From Eutrigla gurnardus (lineage: Eukaryota; Chordata; Actinopteri; Perciformes; Triglidae), in NCBI GenBank assembly GCA_963514095.1, contig OY741267.1, positions 8,276,048 to 8,340,047 of the forward strand: DNA of 64,000 nucleotides, in the 5' to 3' direction. Below the pieces are notes generated by a model. The model was not told the origin of the DNA, did not search any database, and saw only the letters and a list, made by a program, of their open reading frames with translations. Position numbers and translations under genes: made by a program. Of the stretch, positions 14,499 through 29,400 are shown one piece after another. How positions within the stretch are numbered: the first letter of the stretch is position 1; each line of letters opens with the position of its first letter.

Positions 14499-17400
14499 TA
14501 CATGTCGGCCCTGTGATAGACTGGTTACCTGTCTCTCTCTACATGTCAGCCCTGTGATAGACTGGTTACCTGTCTGTCTCTACATGTCAGCCCTGTGATC
14601 GACTGGTTACATGTCTGTCTCTACATGTCAGCCCTGTGATAGACTGGTTACCTGTCTGTCTCTACATTTCAGCCCTGTGATAGACTGGTTACCTGTCTGT
14701 CTCTACATGTCAGCCCTGTGATAGACTGGTTACCTGTTTGTCTCTACATGTCGGCCCTGTTATAGACTGGTTACCTGTCTGTCTCTACATGTCAGCCCTG
14801 TGATAGACTGGTTACCTGTCTGTCTCTACATGTCAGCCCTGTGATAGACTGGTTACCTGTCTGTCTCTACTTGTCGGCCCTGTGATAGACTGGTTACCTG
14901 TCTGTCTCTACATGTCAGCCCTGTGATAGACTGGTTACCTGTCTGTCTCTACGTGTCAGCCCTGTGATAGACTGGTTACCTGTCTGTCTCTACGTGTCAG
15001 CCCTGTAATAGACTGGTTACCTGTCTCTCTCTACATGTCGGCCCTGTGATAGACTGGTTACCTGTCTGTCTATACATGTCGGCCCTGTGATAGACTGGTT
15101 TCCTGTCTGTCTCTACATGTCAGCCCTGTGATAGACAGGTTACCTGTCTGTCTCTACATGTCGGCCCTGTGATAGACTGGTTACCTGTCTGTCTCTACAT
15201 GTCAGCCCTGTGATAGACTTACCTGTCTGTCTCTACATGTCAGCCCTGTGATAGACTGGTTACCTGTCTGTCTCTACATGTCGGCCCTGTGATAGACTGG
15301 TTACCTGTCTGTCTCTACATGTCAGCCCTGTGATAGACTGGTTACCTGTCTGTCTCTACATGTCGGCCCTGTGATAGACTGGTTACCTGTCTGTCTCTAC
15401 ATGTCAGCCCTGTGATAGACTTACCGGTCTGTCTCTACATGTCAGCCCTGTGATAGACTGGTTACCTGTCTGTCTCTACATGTCGGCCCTGTGATAGACT
15501 TGTTACCTGTCTGTCTCTACATGTCAGCCCTGTGATAGACTTACCTGTCTGTCTCTACATGTCAGCCCTGTGATAGACTGGTTACCTGTCTGTCTCTACA
15601 TGTCAGCCCTGTGATAGACTTACCTGTCTGTCTCTACATGTCAGCCCTGTGATAGACTGGTTACCTGTCTGTCTCTACATGTCGGCCCTGTGATAGACTG
15701 GTTACCTGTCTGTCTCTACATGTCAGCCCTGTGATAGACTTACCTGTCTGTCTCTACATGTCAGCCCTGTGATAGACTGGTTACCTGTCTGTCTCTACAT
15801 GTCAGCCCTGTGATAGACTGGTTACCTGTCTGTCTCTACATGTCGGCCCTGTGATAGACTGGTAACCTCTCTGTCTCTACATGTCAGCCCTGTGATAGAC
15901 TTACCTGTCTGTCTCTACATGTCAGCCCTGTGATAGAATGGTTACCTGTCTGTCTCTACATGTCAGCCCTGTGATAGACTTACCTGTCTGTCTCTACATG
16001 TCAGCCCTATGATAGACTGGTTACCTGTCTGTCTCTACATGTCGGCCCTGTGATAGACTGGTTACCTGTCTGTCTCTACATGTCAGCCCTGTAATAGACT
16101 TACCTGTCTGTCTCTACATTTCAGCCCTGTGTTAGACTGGTTACCTGTCTGTCTCTACATGTCGGCCCTGTGATAGACTGGTTACCTGTCTGTCCCTACA
16201 TGTCAGCCCTGTGATAGACTGGTTACCTGTCTGTCTCTACATGTCAGCCCTGTGATAGACTCGTTACCTGTCTGTCTCTACGTGTCAGCCCTGTGATAGA
16301 CTGGTTACCTGTCTGTCCCTACATGTCGGCCCTGTGATAGACTGGTTACCTGTCTGTCTCTACATGTCGGCCCTGTGATAGACTTGTTACCTGTCTGTCT
16401 CTACATGTCAGCCCTGTGATAGACTTACCTGTCTGTCTCTACATGTCAGCCCTGTGATAGACTGGCTACCTGTCTGTCTCTACATGTCAGCCCTGTGATA
16501 GACTGGTTACCTGTCTCTCTCTACATGTCGGCCCCGTGATAGACTGGTTACCTGTCTGTCTCTACATGTCGGCCCTGTGATAGACTGGTTACCTGTCTGT
16601 CTCTACATGTCAGCCCTGTGATAGACTTACCTGTCTGTCCCTACATGTCAGCCCTGTGATAGACTGGTTACCTGTCTGTCTCTACATGTCAGCCCTGTGA
16701 TAGACTCGTTACCTGTCTGTCTCTACGTGTCAGCCCTGTGATAGACTGGTTACCTGTCTGTCCCTACATGTCGGCCCTGTGATAGACTGGTTACCTGTCT
16801 GTCTCTACATGTCAGCCCTGTGATAGACTGGTTACCTGTCTCTCTCTACATGTCGGCCCTGTGATAGACTGGTTACCTGTCTGTCTCTACATGTCGGCCC
16901 TGTGATAGACTGGTTACCTGTCTGTCTCTACATGTCAGCCCTGTGATAGACTGGTTACCTGTCTGTCTCTACATGTCGGCCCTGTGATAGACTGGTAACC
17001 TCTCTGTCTCTACATGTCAGCCCTGTGATAGACTTACCTGTCTGTCTCTACATGTCAGCCCTGTGATAGAATGGTTACCTGTCTGTCTCTACATGTCAGC
17101 CCTGTGATAGACTTACCTGTCTGTCTCTACATGTCAGCCCTATGATAGACTGGTTACCTGTCTGTCTCTACATGTCGGCCCTGTGATAGACTGGTTACCT
17201 GTCTGTCTCTACATGTCAGCCCTGTAATAGACTTACCTGTCTGTCTCTACATTTCAGCCCTGTGTTAGACTGGTTACCTGTCTGTCTCTACATGTCGGCC
17301 CTGTGATAGACTGGTTACCTGTCTGTCCCTACATGTCAGCCCTGTGATAGACTGGTTACCTGTCTGTCTCTACATGTCAGCCCTGTGATAGACTCGTAAC

Positions 17401-20400
17401 CTGTCTGTCTCTACGTGTCAGCCCTGTGATAGACTGGTTACCTGTCTGTCCCTACATGTCGGCCCTGTGATAGACTGGTTACCTGTCTGTCTCTACATGT
17501 CGGCCCTGTGATAGACTTGTTACCTGTCTGTCTCTACATGTCAGCCCTGTGATAGACTTACCTGTCTGTCTCTACATGTCAGCCCTGTGATAGACTGGCT
17601 ACCTGTCTGTCTCTACATGTCAGCCCTGTGATAGACTGGTTACCTGTCTCTCTCTACATGTCGGCCCCGTGATAGACTGGTTACCTGTCTGTCTCTACAT
17701 GTCGGCCCTGTGATAGACTGGTTACCTGTCTGTCTCTACATGTCAGCCCTGTGATAGACTTACCTGTCTGTCCCTACATGTCAGCCCTGTGATAGACTGG
17801 TTACCTGTCTGTCTCTACATGTCAGCCCTGTGATAGACTCGTTACCTGTCTGTCTCTACGTGTCAGCCCTGTGATAGACTGGTTACCTGTCTGTCCCTAC
17901 ATGTCGGCCCTGTGATAGACTGGTTACCTGTCTGTCTCTACATGTCAGCCCTGTGATAGACTGGTTACCTGTCTCTCTCTACATGTCGGCCCTGTGATAG
18001 ACTGGTTACCTGTCTGTCTCTACATGTCGGCCCTGTGATAGACTGGTTACCTGTCTGTCTCTACATGTCAGCCCTGTGATAGACTGGTTACCTGTCTGTC
18101 TCTACATGTCAGCCCTGTGATAGACTGGTTACCTGTCTGTCTCTACATGTCAGCCCTGTGATAGACTGGTTACCTGTCACCTCTACCTGTCAGCCCTGTG
18201 ATAGACTGGTTACCTGTCTGTCTCTACATGTCTCCCTGTGATAGACTGGTTACCTGTCTGTCTCTACATGTCAGCCCTGTGATAGACTGGTTCCCTGTCT
18301 GTCTCTACGTGTCAGCCCTGTGATAGACTGGTTACCTGTCTGTCTCTATATGTCGGCCCGGTAATAGACTGGTTACCTGTCTGTCTCTACATGTCAGCCC
18401 TGTGATAGACTGGTTACCTGTCTGTCTCTACATGTCTCCCTGTGATAGACTGGTTACCTGTCACCTCTACCTGTCAGCCCTGTGATAGACTGGTTACCTG
18501 TCTGTCTCTACATGTCGGACCTGTGATAGACTGGTTACCTGTCTGTCTCTACATGTCAGCCCTGTGATAGACTGGTTACCTGTCTGTCTCTACATGTCAG
18601 CCCTGTGATAGACTGGTTACCTGTCTGTCTCTACATGTCGGCCCTGTGATAGACTGGTTACCTGTCTGTCTCTACATGTCGGCCCTGTGATAGACTGGTT
18701 ACCTGTCTGTCTCTACATGTCAGCCCTGTGATAGACTTACCTGTCTGTCTCTACATGTCAGCCCTGTGATAGACTGGTTACCTGTCTGTCTCTACGTGTC
18801 GGCCCGGTAATAGACTGGTTACCTGTCTGTCTCTACATGTCTCCCTGTGATAGACTGGTTACCTGTCACCTCTACCTGTCAGCCCTGTGATAGACTGGTT
18901 ATCTGTCTGTCTCTACATGTCAGCCCTGTGATAGACTGGTTACCTGTCTGTCTCTACATGTCAGCCCTGTGATAGACTGGTTACCTGTCTGTCTCTACAT
19001 GTCGGCCCTGTGATAGACTGGTTACCTGTCTGTCTCTACATGTCAGCCCTGTGATAGACTGGTTACCTGTCTGTCTCTACATGTCAGCCCTGTGATAGAC
19101 TTACCTGTCTGTCTCTACATGTCGGCCCCGTGATAGACTGGTTACCTGTCTGTCTCTACATGTCAGCCCTGTGATAGACTTACCTGTCTGTCTCTACATG
19201 TCAGCCCTGTGATAGACTGGTTACCTGTCTGTCTCTACATGTCAGCCCTGTGATAGACTGGTTACCTGTCTGTCTCTACATGTCTGCCCTGTGATAGACT
19301 GGTTACCTGTTTGTCTCTACATGTCGGCCCTGTTATAGACTGGTTACCTGTCTGTTTCTACATGTCAGCCCTGTGATAGAATGGTTACCTATCACCTCTA
19401 CCTGTCAGCCCTTTGATAGACTGGTTACCTGTCTGTCTCTACATGTCAGCCCTGTGATAGACTGGTTACCTGTCTGTCTCTACATGTCTCCCTGTGATAG
19501 ACTGGTTACCTGTCTGTCTCTACATGTCAGCCCTGTGATAGACTGGTTACCTGTCTGTCTCTACATGTCAGCCCTGTGATAGACTGGTTACCTGTCTGTC
19601 TCTACATGTCGGCCCTGTGATAGACTGGTTACCTGTCTGTCTCTACATGTCGGCCCTGTGATAGACTGGTTACCTGTCTGTCTCTACATGTCAACCCTGT
19701 GATAGACTTACCTGTCTGTCTCTACATGTCGGCCCCGTGATAGACTGGTTACCTGTCTGTCTCTACATGTCAGCCCTGTGATAGACTTATCTGTCTGTCT
19801 CTACATGTCAGCCCTGTGATAGACTGGTTACCTGTCTGTCTCTACGTGTCAGCCCTGTGATAGACTGGCCCTGTGATAGACTGGTTACCTGTCTGTCCCT
19901 ACATGTCGGCCCTGTGATAGACTGGTTACCCGTCTGTCTCTACATGTCGGCCCTGTGATAGACTGGTTACCTGTTTGTCTCTACATGTCAGCCCTGTAAT
20001 AGACTGGTTACCTGTCTCTCTCTACATGTCGGCCCTGTGATAGACTGGTTACCTGTCTCTCTCTACATGTCGGCCCTGTGATAGACTGGTTACCTGTCTT
20101 TCTCTACATGTCGGCCCTGTGATAGACTGGTTACCTGTCTGTCTCTACATGTCTCCCTGTGATAGACTGGTTACCTGTCTCTCTCTACATGTCAGCCCTG
20201 TGATAGACTGGTTACCTGTCTGTCTCTACATGTCAGCCCTGTGATCGACTGGTTACATGTCTGTCTCTACATGTCAGCCCTGTGATAGACTGGTTACCTG
20301 TCTGTCTCTACATTTCAGCCCTGTGATAGACTGGTTACCTGTCTGTCTCTACATGTCAGCCCTGTGATAGACTGGTTACCTGTTTGTCTCTACATGTCAG

Positions 20401-23400
20401 CCCTGTGATAGACTGGTTACCTGTCTGTCTCTACATGTCAGCCCTGTGATAGACTGGTTACCTGTCTGTCTCTACATGTCGGCCCTGTGATAGACTGGTT
20501 ACCTGTCTGTCTCTACATGTCAGCCCTGTGATAGACTGGTTACCTGTCTGTCTCTACGTGTCAGCCCTGTGATAGACTGGTTACCTGTCTGTCTCTACGT
20601 GTCAGCCCTGTAATAGACTGGTTACCTGTCTCTCTCTACATGTCGGCCCTGTGATAGACTGGTTACCTGTCTGTCTATACATGTCGGCCCTGTGATAGAC
20701 TGGTTTCCTGTCTGTCTCTACATGTCAGCCCTGTGATAGACAGGTTACCTGTCTGTCTCTACATGTCGGCCCTGTGATAGACTGGTTACCTGTCTGTCTC
20801 TACATGTCAGCCCTGTGATAGACTTACCTGTCTGTCTCTACATGTCAGCCCTGTGATAGACTGGTTACCTGTCTGTCTCTACATGTCGGCCCTGTGATAG
20901 ACTGGTTACCTGTCACCTCTACCTGTCAGCCCTGTGATAGACTGGTTACCTGTCTGTCTCTACATGTCGGCCCTGTGATAGACTGGTTACCTGTCTGTCT
21001 CTACATGTCGGCCCTGTGATAGACTGGTTACCTGTCTGTCTCTACATGTCAACCCTGTGATAGACTTACCTGTCTGTCTCTACATGTCGGCCCCGTGATA
21101 GACTGGTTACCTGTCTGTCTCTACATGTCAGCCCTGTGATAGACTTATCTGTCTGTCTCTACATGTCAGCCCTGTGATAGACTGGTTACCTGTCTGTCTC
21201 TACGTGTCAGCCCTGTGATAGACTGGCCCTGTGATAGACTGGTTACCTGTCTGTCCCTACATGTCGGCCCTGTGATAGACTGGTTACCCGTCTGTCTCTA
21301 CATGTCGGCCCTGTGATAGACTGGTTACCTGTTTGTCTCTACATGTCAGCCCTGTAATAGACTGGTTACCTGTCTCTCTCTACATGTCGGCCCTGTGATA
21401 GACTGGTTACCTGTCTCTCTCTACATGTCGGCCCTGTGATAGACTGGTTACCTGTCTTTCTCTACATGTCGGCCCTGTGATAGACTGGTTACCTGTCTGT
21501 CTCTACATGTCTCCCTGTGATAGACTGGTTACCTGTCTCTCTCTACATGTCAGCCCTGTGATAGACTGGTTACCTGTCTGTCTCTACATGTCAGCCCTGT
21601 GATCGACTGGTTACATGTCTGTCTCTACATGTCAGCCCTGTGATAGACTGGTTACCTGTCTGTCTCTACATTTCAGCCCTGTGATAGACTGGTTACCTGT
21701 CTGTCTCTACATGTCAGCCCTGTGATAGACTGGTTACCTGTTTGTCTCTACATGTCGGCCCTGTTATAGACTGGTTACCTGTCTGTCTCTACATGTCAGC
21801 CCTGTGATAGACTGGTTACCTGTCTGTCTCTACATGTCGGCCCTGTGATAGACTGGTTACCTGTCTGTCTCTACATGTCAGCCCTGTGATAGACTGGTTA
21901 CCTGTCTGTCTCTACGTGTCAGCCCTGTGATAGACTGGTTACCTGTCTGTCTCTACGTGTCAGCCCTGTAATAGACTGGTTACCTGTCTCTCTCTACATG
22001 TCGGCCCTGTGATAGACTGGTTACCTGTCTGTCTATACATGTCGGCCCTGTGATAGACTGGTTTCCTGTCTGTCTCTACATGTCAGCCCTGTGATAGACA
22101 GGTTACCTGTCTGTCTCTACATGTCGGCCCTGTGATAGACTGGTTACCTGTCTGTCTCTACATGTCAGCCCTGTGATAGACTTACCTGTCTGTCTCTACA
22201 TGTCAGCCCTGTGATAGACTGGTTACCTGTCTGTCTCTACATGTCGGCCCTGTGATAGACTGGTTACCTGTCACCTCTACCTGTCAGCCCTGTGATAGAC
22301 TGGTTACCTGTCTGTCTCTACATGTCGGCCCTGTGATAGACTGGTTACCTGTCTGTCTCTACATGTCGGCCCTGTGATAGACTGGTTACCTGTCACCTCT
22401 ACCTGTCAGCCCTGTGATAGACTGGTTACCTGTCTGTCTCTACATGTCGGCCCTGTGATAGACTGGTTACCTGTCTGTCTCTACATGTCGGCCCTGTGAT
22501 AGACTGGTTACCTGTCTGTCTCTACATGTCAGCCCTGTGATAGACTTACCTGTCTGTCTCTACATGTCAGCCCTGTGATAGACTGGTTACCTGTCTGTCT
22601 CTACATGTCAGCCCTGTGATAGACTGGTTACCTGTCTGTCTCTACATGTCGGCCCTGTGATAGACTGGTAACCTCTCTGTCTCTACATGTCAGCCCTGTG
22701 ATAGACTTACCTGTCTGTCTCTACATGTCAGCCCTGTGATAGAATGGTTACCTGTCTGTCTCTACATGTCAGCCCTGTGATAGACTTACCTGTCTGTCTC
22801 TACATGTCAGCCCTATGATAGACTGGTTACCTGTCTGTCTCTACATGTCGGCCCTGTGATAGACTGGTTACCTGTCTGTCTCTACATGTCAGCCCTGTAA
22901 TAGACTTACCTGTCTGTCTCTACATTTCAGCCCTGTGTTAGACTGGTTACCTGTCTGTCTCTACATGTCGGCCCTGTGATAGACTGGTTACCTGTCTGTC
23001 CCTACATGTCAGCCCTGTGATAGACTGGTTACCTGTCTGTCTCTACATGTCAGCCTTGTGATAGACTCGTTACCTGTCTGTCTCTACGTGTCAGCCCTGT
23101 GATAGACTGGTTACCTGTCTGTCCCTACATGTCGGCCCTGTGATAGACTGGTTACCTGTCTGTCTCTACATGTCAGCCCTGTGATAGACTGGTTACCTGT
23201 CTCTCTCTACATGTCGGCCCCGTGATAGACTGGTTACCTGTCTGTCTCTACATGTCGGCCCTGTGATAGACTGGTTACCTGTCTGTCTCTACATGTCAGC
23301 CCTGTGATAGACTTACCTGTCTGTCCCTACATGTCAGCCCTGTGATAGACTGGTTACCTGTCTGTCTCTACATGTCAGCCCTGTGATAGACTCGTTACCT

Positions 23401-26400
23401 GTCTGTCTCTACGTGTCAGCCCTGTGATAGACTGGTTACCTGTCTGTCCCTACATGTCGGCCCTGTGATAGACTGGTTACCTGTCTGTCTCTACATGTCA
23501 GCCCTGTGATAGACTGGTTACCTGTCTCTCTCTACATGTCGGCCCTGTGATAGACTGGTTACCTGTCTGTCTCTACATGTCGGCCCTGCGATAGACTGGT
23601 TACCTGTCTGTCTCTACATGTCAGCCCTGTGATAGACTGGTTACCTGTCTGTCTCTACATGTCAGCCCTGTGATAGACTGGTTACCTGTCTGTCTCTACA
23701 TGTCAGCCCTGTGATAGACTGGTTACCTGTCACCTCTACCTGTCAGCCCTGTGATAGACTGGTTACCTGTCTGTCTCTACATGTCTCCCTGTGATAGACT
23801 GGTTACCTGTCTGTTTCTACATGTCAGCCCTGTGATAGACTGGTTCCCTGTCTGTCTCTACGTGTCAGCCCTGTGATAGACTGGTTACCTGTCTGTCTCT
23901 ATATGTCGGCCCGGTAATAGACTGGTTACCTGTCTGTCTCTACATGTCAGCCCTGTGATAGACTGGTTACCTGTCTGTCTCTACATGTCTCCCTGTGATA
24001 GACTGGTTACCTGTCACCTCTACCTGTCAGCCCTGTGATAGACTGGTTACCTGTCTGTCTCTACATGTCGGACCTGTGATAGACTGGTTACCTGTCTGTC
24101 TCTACATGTCAGCCCTGTGATAGACTGGTTACCTGTCTGTCTCTACATGTCAGCCCTGTGATAGACTGGTTACCTGTCTGTCTCTACATGTCAGCCCTGT
24201 GATAGACTGGTTACCTGTCTGTCTCTACATGTCGGCCCTGTGATAGACTGGTTACCTGTCTGTCTCTACATGTCGGCCCTGTGATAGACTGGTTACCTGT
24301 CTGTCTCTACATGTCAGCCCTGTGATAGACTTACCTGTCTGTCTCTACATGTCAGCCCTGTGATAGACTGGTTACCTGTCTGTCTCTACGTGTCGGCCCG
24401 GTAATAGACTGGTTACCTGTCTGTCTCTACATGTCTCCCTGTGATAGACTGGTTACCTGTCACCTCTACCTGTCAGCCCTGTGATAGACTGGTTATCTGT
24501 CTGTCTCTACATGTCAGCCCTGTGATAGACTGGTTACCTGTCTGTCTCTACATGTCAGCCCTGTGATAGACTGGTTACCTGTCTGTCTCTACATGTCGGC
24601 CCTGTGATAGACTGGTTACCTGTCTGTCTCTACATGTCAGCCCTGTGATAGACTGGTTACCTGTCTGTCTCTACATGTCAGCCCTGTGATAGACTTACCT
24701 GTCTGTCTCTACATGTCGGCCCCGTGATAGACTGGTTACCTGTCTGTCTCTACATGTCAGCCCTGTGATAGACTTACCTGTCTGTCTCTACATGTCAGCC
24801 CTGTGATAGACTGGTTACCTGTCTGTCTCTACATGTCAGCCCTGTGATAGACTGGTTACCTGTCTGTCTCTACATGTCTGCCCTGTGATAGACTGGTTAC
24901 CTGTTTGTCTCTACATGTCGGCCCTGTTATAGACTGGTTACCTGTCTGTTTCTACATGTCAGCCCTGTGATAGAATGGTTACCTATCACCTCTACCTGTC
25001 AGCCCTTTGATAGACTGGTTACCTGTCTGTCTCTACATGTCAGCCCTGTGATAGACTGGTTACCTGTCTGTCTCTACATGTCTCCCTGTGATAGACTGGT
25101 TACCTGTCTGTCTCTACATGTCAGCCCTGTGATAGACTGGTTACCTGTCTGTCTCTACATGTCAGCCCTGTGATAGACTTACCTGTCTGTCTCTACATGT
25201 CAGCCCTGTGATAGACTGGTTACCTGTCTGTCTCTACATGTCGGCCCTGTGATAGACTGGTTACCTGTCTGTCTCTACATGTCAGCCCTGTGATAGACTG
25301 GTTTCCTGTCTGTCTCTACATGTCAGCCCTGTGATAGACTGGTTACCTGTCTGTCTCTACGTGTCAGCCCTGTGATAGACTGGTTACCTGTCTGTCCCTA
25401 CATGTCGGCCCTGTGATAGACTGGTTACCTGTCTGTCTCTACATGTCGGCCCTGTGATTGACTGGTTACCTGTTTGTCTCTACATGTCGGCCCTGTTATA
25501 GACTGGTTACCTGTCTGTCTCTACATGTCAGCCCTGTGATAGACTGGTTACCTGTCTGTCTCTACATGTCAGCCCTGTGATAGACTGGTTACCTGTCACC
25601 TCTACCTGTCAGCCCTGTGATAGACTGGTTACCTGTCTGTCTCTACATGTCTCCCTGTGATAGACTGGTTACCTGTCTGTCTCTACATGTCAGCCCTGTG
25701 ATAGACTGGTTCCCTGTCTGTCTCTACGTGTCAGCCCTGTGATGGACTGGTTACCTGTCTGTCTCTACATGTCGGCCCGGTAATAGACTGGTTACCTGTC
25801 TGTCTCTACATGTCAGCCCTGTGATAGACTGGTTACCTGTCATGTCTACATGTCTCCCTGTGATAGACTGGTTACCTGTCACCTCTACCTGTCAGCCCTG
25901 TGATAGACTGGTAACCTGTCTGTCTCTACATGTCGGCCCTGTGATAGACTGGTTACCTGTCTGTCTCTACATGTCAGCCCTGTGATAGACTGGTTACCTG
26001 TCTGTCTCTACATGTCAGCCCTGTGATAGACTGGTTACCTGTCTGTCTCTACATGTCGGCCCTGTGATAGACTGGTTACCTGTCTGTCTCTACATGTCGG
26101 CCCTGTGATAGACTGGTTACCTGTCTGTCTCTACATGTCAACCCTGTGATAGACTTACCTGTCTGTCTCTACATGTCGGCCCCGTGATAGACTGGTTACC
26201 TGTCTGTCTCTACATGTCAGCCCTGTGATAGACTTATCTGTCTGTCTCTACATGTCAGCCCTGTGATAGACTGGTTACCTGTCTGTCTCTACGTGTCAGC
26301 CCTGTGATAGACTGGTTACCTGTCTGTCCCTACATGTCGGCCCTGTGATAGACTGGTTACCTGTCTGTCTCTACATGTCGGCCCTGTGATAGACTGGTTA

Positions 26401-29400
26401 CCTGTTTGTCTCTACATGTCAGCCCTGTAATAGACTGGTTACCTGTCTCTCTCTACATGTCGGCCCTGTGATAGACTGGTTACCTGTCTCTCTCTACATG
26501 TCGGCCCTGTGATAGACTGGTTACCTGTCTTTCTCTACATGTCGGCCCTGTGATAGACTGGTTACCTGTCTGTCTCTACATGTCTCCCTGTGATAGACTG
26601 GTTACCTGTCTCTCTCTACATGTCAGCCCTGTGATAGACTGGTTACCTGTCTGTCTCTACATGTCAGCCCTGTGATCGACTGGTTACATGTCTGTCTCTA
26701 CATGTCAGCCCTGTGATAGACTGGTTACCTGTCTGTCTCTACATTTCAGCCCTGTGATAGACTGGTTACCTGTCTGTCTCTACATGTCAGCCCTGTGATA
26801 GACTGGTTACCTGTTTGTCTCTACATGTCGGCCCTGTTATAGACTGGTTACCTGTCTGTCTCTACATGTCAGCCCTGTGATAGACTGGTTACCTGTCTGT
26901 CTCTACATGTCAGCCCTGTGATAGACTGGTTACCTGTCTGTCTCTACATGTCGGCCCTGTGATAGACTGGTTACCTGTCTGTCTCTACATGTCAGCCCTG
27001 TGATAGACTGGTTACCTGTCTGTCTCTACGTGTCAGCCCTGTGATAGACTGGTTACCTGTCTGTCTCTACGTGTCAGCCCTGTAATAGACTGGTTACCTG
27101 TCTCTCTCTACATGTCGGCCCTGTGATAGACTGGTTACCTGTCTGTCTATACATGTCGGCCCTGTGATAGACTGGTTTCCTGTCTGTCTCTACATGTCAG
27201 CCCTGTGATAGACAGGTTACCTGTCTGTCTCTACATGTCGGCCCTGTGATAGACTGGTTACCTGTCTGTCTCTACATGTCAGCCCTGTGATAGACTTACC
27301 TGTCTGTCTATACATGTCAGCCCTATGATAGACTGGTTACCTGTCTGTCTCTACATGTCGGCCCTGTGATAGACTGGTTACCTGTCACCTCTACCTGTCA
27401 GCCCTGTGATAGACTGGTTACCTGTCTGTCTCTACATGTCGGCCCTGTGATAGACTGGTTACCTGTCTGTCTCTACATGTCGGCCCTGTGATAGACTGGT
27501 TACCTGTCACCTCTACCTGTCAGCCCTGTGATAGACTGGTTACCTGTCTGTCTCTACATGTCGGCCCTGTGATAGACTGGTTACCTGTCTGTCTCTACAT
27601 GTCGGCCCTGTGATAGACTGGTTACCTGTCTGTCTCTACATGTCGGCCCTGTGATAGACTGGTTACCTGTCTGTCTCTACATGTCAGCCCTGTGATAGAC
27701 TGGTTACCTGTCTGTCTCTACATGTCAGCCCTGTGATAGACTGGTTACCTGTCTGTCTCTACCTGTCAGCCCTGTGATAGACTGGTTACCTGTGTGTCTC
27801 TACGTGTCAGCCCTGTGATAGACTGGTTACCTGTCTGTCTCTACATGTCGGCCCTGTGATAGACTGGTTACCTGTCTGTCTCTACATGTCAGCCCTGTGA
27901 TAGACTTACCTGTCTGTCTCTACATGTCAGCCCTGTGATAGACTGGTTACCTGTCTGTCTCTACATGTCGGCCCTGTGATAGACTGGTTACCTGTTTGTC
28001 TCTACATGTCGGCCCTGTGATAGACTGGTTACCTGTCTGTCTCTACCTGTCAGCCCTGTGATAGACTGGTTACCTGTCTGTCTCTACATGTCAGCCCTGT
28101 GATAGACTTGTTACCTGTCTGTCTCTAAATGTCAGCCCTGTGATAGACTGGTTACCTGTCTGTCTCTACATGTCGGCCCTGTGATAGACTGGTTACCTGT
28201 CTGTCTCTACATGTCAGCCCTGTGATAGACTGGTTACCTGTCTGTCTCTACATGTCAGCCCTGTGATAGACTGGTTACCTGTCTGTCTCTACGTGTCAGC
28301 CCTGTGATAGACTGGTTACCTGTCTGTCCCTACATGTCGGCCCTGTGATAGACTGGTTACCTGTCTGTCTCTACATGTCGGCCCTGTGATTGACTGGTTA
28401 CCTGTTTGTCTCTACATGTCGGCCCTGTTATAGACTGGTTACCTGTCTGTCTCTACATGTCAGCCCTGTGATAGACTGGTTACCTGTCTGTCTCTACATG
28501 TCAGCCCTGTGATAGACTGGTTACCTGTCACCTCTACCTGTCAGCCCTGTGATAGACTGGTTACCTGTCTGTCTCTACATGTCTCCCTGTGATAGACTGG
28601 TTACCTGTCTGTCTCTACATGTCAGCCCTGTGATAGACTGGTTCCCTGTCTGTCTCTACGTGTCAGCCCTGTGATAGACTGGTTACCTGTCTGTCTCTAC
28701 ATGTCGGCCCGGTAATAGACTGGTTACCTGTCTGTCTCTACATGTCAGCCCTGTGATAGACTGGTTACCTGTCATGTCTACATGTCTCCCTGTGATAGAC
28801 TGGTTACCTGTCACCTCTACCTGTCAGCCCTGTGATAGACTGGTAACCTGTCTGTCTCTACATGTCGGCCCTGTGATAGACTGGTTACCTGTCTGTCTCT
28901 ACATGTCAGCCCTGTGATAGACTGGTTACCTGTCTGTCTCTACATGTCAGCCCTGTGATAGACTGGTTACCTGTCTGTCTCTACATGTCGGCCCTGTGAT
29001 AGACTGGTTACCTGTCTGTCTCTACATGTCGGCCCTGTGATAGACTGGTTACCTGTCTGTCTCTACATGTCAACCCTGTGATAGACTTACCTGTCTGTCT
29101 CTACATGTCAGCCCTGTGATAGACTGGTTACCTGTCTGTCTCTACATGTCGGCCCTGTGATAGACTGGTTACCTGTCTGTCTCTACATGTCGGCCCTGTG
29201 ATAGACTGGTTACCTGTCTGTCTCTACATGTCAACCCTGTGATAGACTTACCTGTCTGTCTCTACATGTCGGCCCCGTGATAGACTGGTTACCTGTCTGT
29301 CTCTACATGTCAGCCCTGTGATAGACTTATCTGTCTGTCTCTACATGTCAGCCCTGTGATAGACTGGTTACCTGTCTGTCTCTACGTGTCAGCCCTGTGA

